Positions 61,021-64,000 of a stretch of DNA of 64,000 nucleotides are shown here, one piece after another. Where the stretch lies: contig CM043942.1 in assembly GCA_014529385.2 (NCBI GenBank), positions 55,380,393 through 55,444,392 of the forward strand, read 5' to 3'. The translations under genes and the position numbers were made by a program. The DNA is from Adiantum capillus-veneris (taxonomy: Eukaryota; Streptophyta; Polypodiopsida; Polypodiales; Pteridaceae). The notes beneath the pieces are model-generated. The model saw only the letters and a list, made by a program, of their open reading frames with translations, did no database searches and was not told where the DNA came from. The first letter of the stretch is position 1. Each line of letters begins with the position of its first letter.

Positions 61021-64000
61021 TTGGTAGGGCTAGGAGAAGAACCACGATCAACCTACATAGCAATTGATCCAAGTCCGAAAGAGGAGGAAAAGCTTGTAAG
61101 TCTTCTCAAGGAGTACAAGGACGTGTTTGCTTGGTCATATAAAGACCTGGAAGGGGTAGATCCTACGATATGCCAACACACAATCCCCTTAAAGCCCAAT
61201 GCAAAACCTAGTTGGTAGAAACCTTACACGTACAATGATACATTTGCTAAGCGCATTAAAGACGAGATTGATAAATTAAAGGATACGAAGTTTATCTACA
61301 AGATAGAACACACTGATTGGGTATCTCCCATTGTGGTAGTGCTTAAGAAGAATGGAAAACTATGAGTGTGTGTGAATCTGAAGAAGGTTAATGCCACCAC
61401 GATAAAGGATAATTATCACTTACCTATTCCTAACCATGACCTAGAACGAGTGACAGGTAAGCGGGCGTACTCCTTCTTAGATGGATACTCAGAATATAAC
61501 CAACTCATAATTGCTCTTGAAGATCAATACAAGACAGATTTTGCCATGGAATGGGGAATATGTGCATATAGGGTGATGACTTTTGGCTTGAACAATGCCC
61601 CAACAACATTTCAGAGGTTGATGGCACATGCCTTTAAGGAATACTTAAGTATTTTCTTGAAAATTTACATGGACGACTTATGTGTGCATTCTCTCTTGAG
61701 AGATGAAGATACATAGCACCTAAGAAAAGTATTGGAGAAGTGCCAAACTTATAGAATTTGTCTCAACCTAGAAAATTTCATATTCATGGTTAGATAGGGC
61801 AGAATCCTGGGACATATTGTCTTCGAGAACGTTATATCTACCGACTTGGACAAGATAAAAGAACTTGTGGAACTGCCTAGACCAAACAATGCAAAGAAAG
61901 TCCATTGCTTTATTGGACATTGTGGTTACTATGGGAGGTTTATACACATGTATGCAGTTATTGCCCAACCCTTGTACAGACTTATAGTGGCCTTTGTATG
62001 GACGAATGAGTGTGAGGACTCATTCAAAAAATTGAAGAAAGCACTCATATATGCTTCAATGCTGAAAGCACCTGATGGGGGAAAAATCTTTCATGTTCAT
62101 ATTGATGCTTTGGCATTTGCTATTGGATACATTTTGGCTTGGAAAAATGGATTTTCTAGTCTGCTATGCAAGCAGGCAGCTTAATAGTGCTGAAAAGAAC
62201 TACACCACCACGGAATGAGAGGGGCTTGGGATGATACATGCTGTCAAGAGATTTTGACATTATCACCTTGCAAACACGTTCATGTTTTTTACCGATCATC
62301 AAGCCCTCCTATACCTCGTAAACAAACCATGCAATACCAAAGAATTGTTCGATGATTCATCATATTGCTAGAGTTTGATTTTATCATCATGGTCAAAAAA
62401 GGAAAGATGCATCTACGAGAAGATCATCTTTCTAGATTACCAAATGGGGAAGCTCCAGAAGGGGTAGATGATGACATGTCTGACGCATATCTTTTCAACA
62501 TTGAAATGATACCAAAGTGGTCGGAGGAGATAGTCAATATACTATCATATGGAGGTGAGTTTAATAAAACAGGGTAGGAATGTAAAAGACGAATGATTCT
62601 ACACGCAAGACATTTAAATTACTTGGTGGACGTTTGTATCATTTAGGACTCAACAACACCTTATGATTATGCATAAGTCCGGAGGAGTACAATTGCTATC
62701 TTGTGGAAGCACATGTTCAAGGCTTAGCATTTCATTGCTCTCAAATGAAGACATACCAGTGCTTGAAATAGTTAGGAGTTTATTGGCCAACTATGAAAAT
62801 TGATGTTCATATGTACGTCACTAAATGTGCAGCCTGTAGGACAAAACCATGGGTAGAAAATGCTACACTATTTCAGTAACAATTGCACCAAAATGGACCC
62901 AGTACATAATTGACTACCTAACAACGAGCAAGTTTCCTAAAAATACCTCTAAGGAACAACAGAGAGCTATAGAAATCAAGGTTCAAGAGTTCACACTAAT
63001 TGAAAATCAATTGTATAAGAGAGGAAAAGACAATCAGCTTAAGATATGTGCAATTGAAGACATGTACTTGCAAATCCTAGAGCAAGCACATGGAGGAATC
63101 AGTGGAGTCCATTTCTTGGGGGACAAGACGACAAAAAATGTCTTAACCGTGGGAATATGGTGCCCTACATTGTACATGAAAGTTGTTGAATACGTAAAGA
63201 GATTTGATTCTTGTCAGCATACCAAGGTCTCGATAAGGAGAGATGAGATTCCCTTATGGCCAATGATGGAAGCCAGAGAATTTGCTAAGTGGGCATAGAT
63301 TTTGTTGGACCAATTTCACCCTCCGCTTATCTCACTCCCAATATATCATTGTGGCTATAAACTATCTCACAAAATGGGCTGAAGCAAAGGCCACACAAAA
63401 AGCGAATGCAAGGACCACTGCATAGTTTCTATATAAAAATATATTTGTTAGGTATGGCCTACCCATAGAATTTTTCAGTGATCATGGCACACATTTCATT
63501 AGTGAAGTCATTGAAAACCTTTTAGATGGATTCATGGTAGTTCACAAGAAGTCTGTGCCATATCATCCACAAGCAAATGGATAGTTGAAAGCTACAAACA
63601 AAAATCTATACACTGTCTTGACTAAAATAGTGTCTGATTCACAAACAGATTGGGATCACAAGTTACACTCTACATTGTGGGCTTATAGAGTAGCCTACAA
63701 AACCTCTGTTGGAACAACACTATACAACATGGTGTTCGGACTTAATGCTATCTTGCCTATGGAATTCCTGATCCCAACACTACGGGTAGCTAAACAACTT
63801 GAATGGACGGGCCATGAATTATCTTCAAGGCTAGAGGACCTTGAAAATCTGGATGAGCTTTGCTTAAAATCTATAGCTTCTATCTATGCTCTAAGGCAAA
63901 AAGAATTTTTCAATAAGCATATACGCTCGAAAGAGTTTAAAACAAGAGACTATGTCCTGGTTTATACATTGCAACAACATGCTAAGAAACTTATAAAGTG
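61021..64000 (+). pseudogene. Tat-like Ty3/gypsy pol: RT, RNase H and integrase, runs off the window
   Basis: The order is RT, RNase H, integrase. The RT has EYKDVFAWSYKDLEGVDP, WVSPIVVVLKKNGKL, a TGA where Arg is expected, VCVNLKKVNATT, YSFLDGYSEYNQ, MTFGLNNAPTTFQRLM and the intact catalytic YMDD (IYMDDLCVHS, about 61665-61694). RNase H shows FHVHIDALAFAIGYIL, then stops from 62180. The integrase zinc-binding part has HGGISGVHF and FDSCQHTKV. The core has DFVGPISPS after a frame change and SDHGTHF near 63478. In the third catalytic region a stop and Lys replace Gln and Glu (HPQANG, stop, LKATNK). At least ten stops or frameshifts are present. No LTR is visible, and the 5' end is truncated near 61000. 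Confidence 0.88.

Overview
This window looks like intergenic DNA from a land plant, and I could find no intact host gene in its 64 kb. The plant assignment rests on four things: an L1-type LINE remnant with a plant-style zf-RVT C-terminus, Tat-like Ty3 and Ty1/copia polyproteins, an LTR element with a tRNA-Asp primer site, and fragments of a YODA/ANP-like MAPKKK. Very long CT/GA/TA microsatellites and a Helitron that also carries an endonuclease domain make a seed-free plant such as a fern a reasonable guess, but the sequence does not prove it. One assembly gap of 200 N lies at 25585-25784.

Layout, 1-24 kb. A LINE (APE endonuclease plus reverse transcriptase) fills 1-3.4 kb and runs into duplicated microsatellite modules (3.5-4.75 kb). 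A minus-strand L1 remnant follows (5.35-6.18 kb). From 6.65 to 21.9 kb lies a minus-strand Helitron with RPA-like, Rep (HUH), PIF1-like helicase and endonuclease parts. It is split by a young 8.7-kb LTR retrotransposon (9301-17999, 5-bp duplication AGCAC). That element encodes gag, protease and a third unrecognised ORF with four W-(V/I)-P-K motifs, and it has no reverse transcriptase, RNase H or integrase. A Ty1-like +1 slip sequence joins protease to the third ORF in the correct frame. I regard this as the best candidate for something undescribed. A copia pol remnant (22.2-24.0 kb) is fused to a piece of gypsy LTR.

Layout, 24-37 kb. This stretch is AT-rich, repeat-rich and mostly unrecognised. 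It contains a broken MAPKKK copy (28.6-29.8 kb), degenerate tandem repeats and a small gypsy integrase scrap.

Layout, 37-55 kb. This is a nest at least three levels deep. An unrecognised minus-strand coiled-coil ORF series (35.8-37.1 and 52.7-55.2 kb) is split by Ty3/gypsy element 1 (37090-52729). Element 1 is itself split by Ty3/gypsy element 2 (44064-50024) and by a TTAA-flanked, piggyBac-like terminal-inverted-repeat element (39214-40555). In both LTR insertions a 4-bp duplication restores the reading frame of the interrupted sequence.

Layout, 55-64 kb. There is a compact minus-strand copia-type element with only a gag gene and two apparently identical 250-bp LTRs (57002-59748, duplication GCTTG). 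A fold-back MITE with a GC-rich palindromic centre follows (59926-60167), then a possible LINE tail. A decayed Tat-like gypsy pol (61.0 kb onward) runs off the end of the window. Premature stops in the decayed elements are often TAG or TGA where Q or R is expected, which fits C-to-T decay of methylated repeats.
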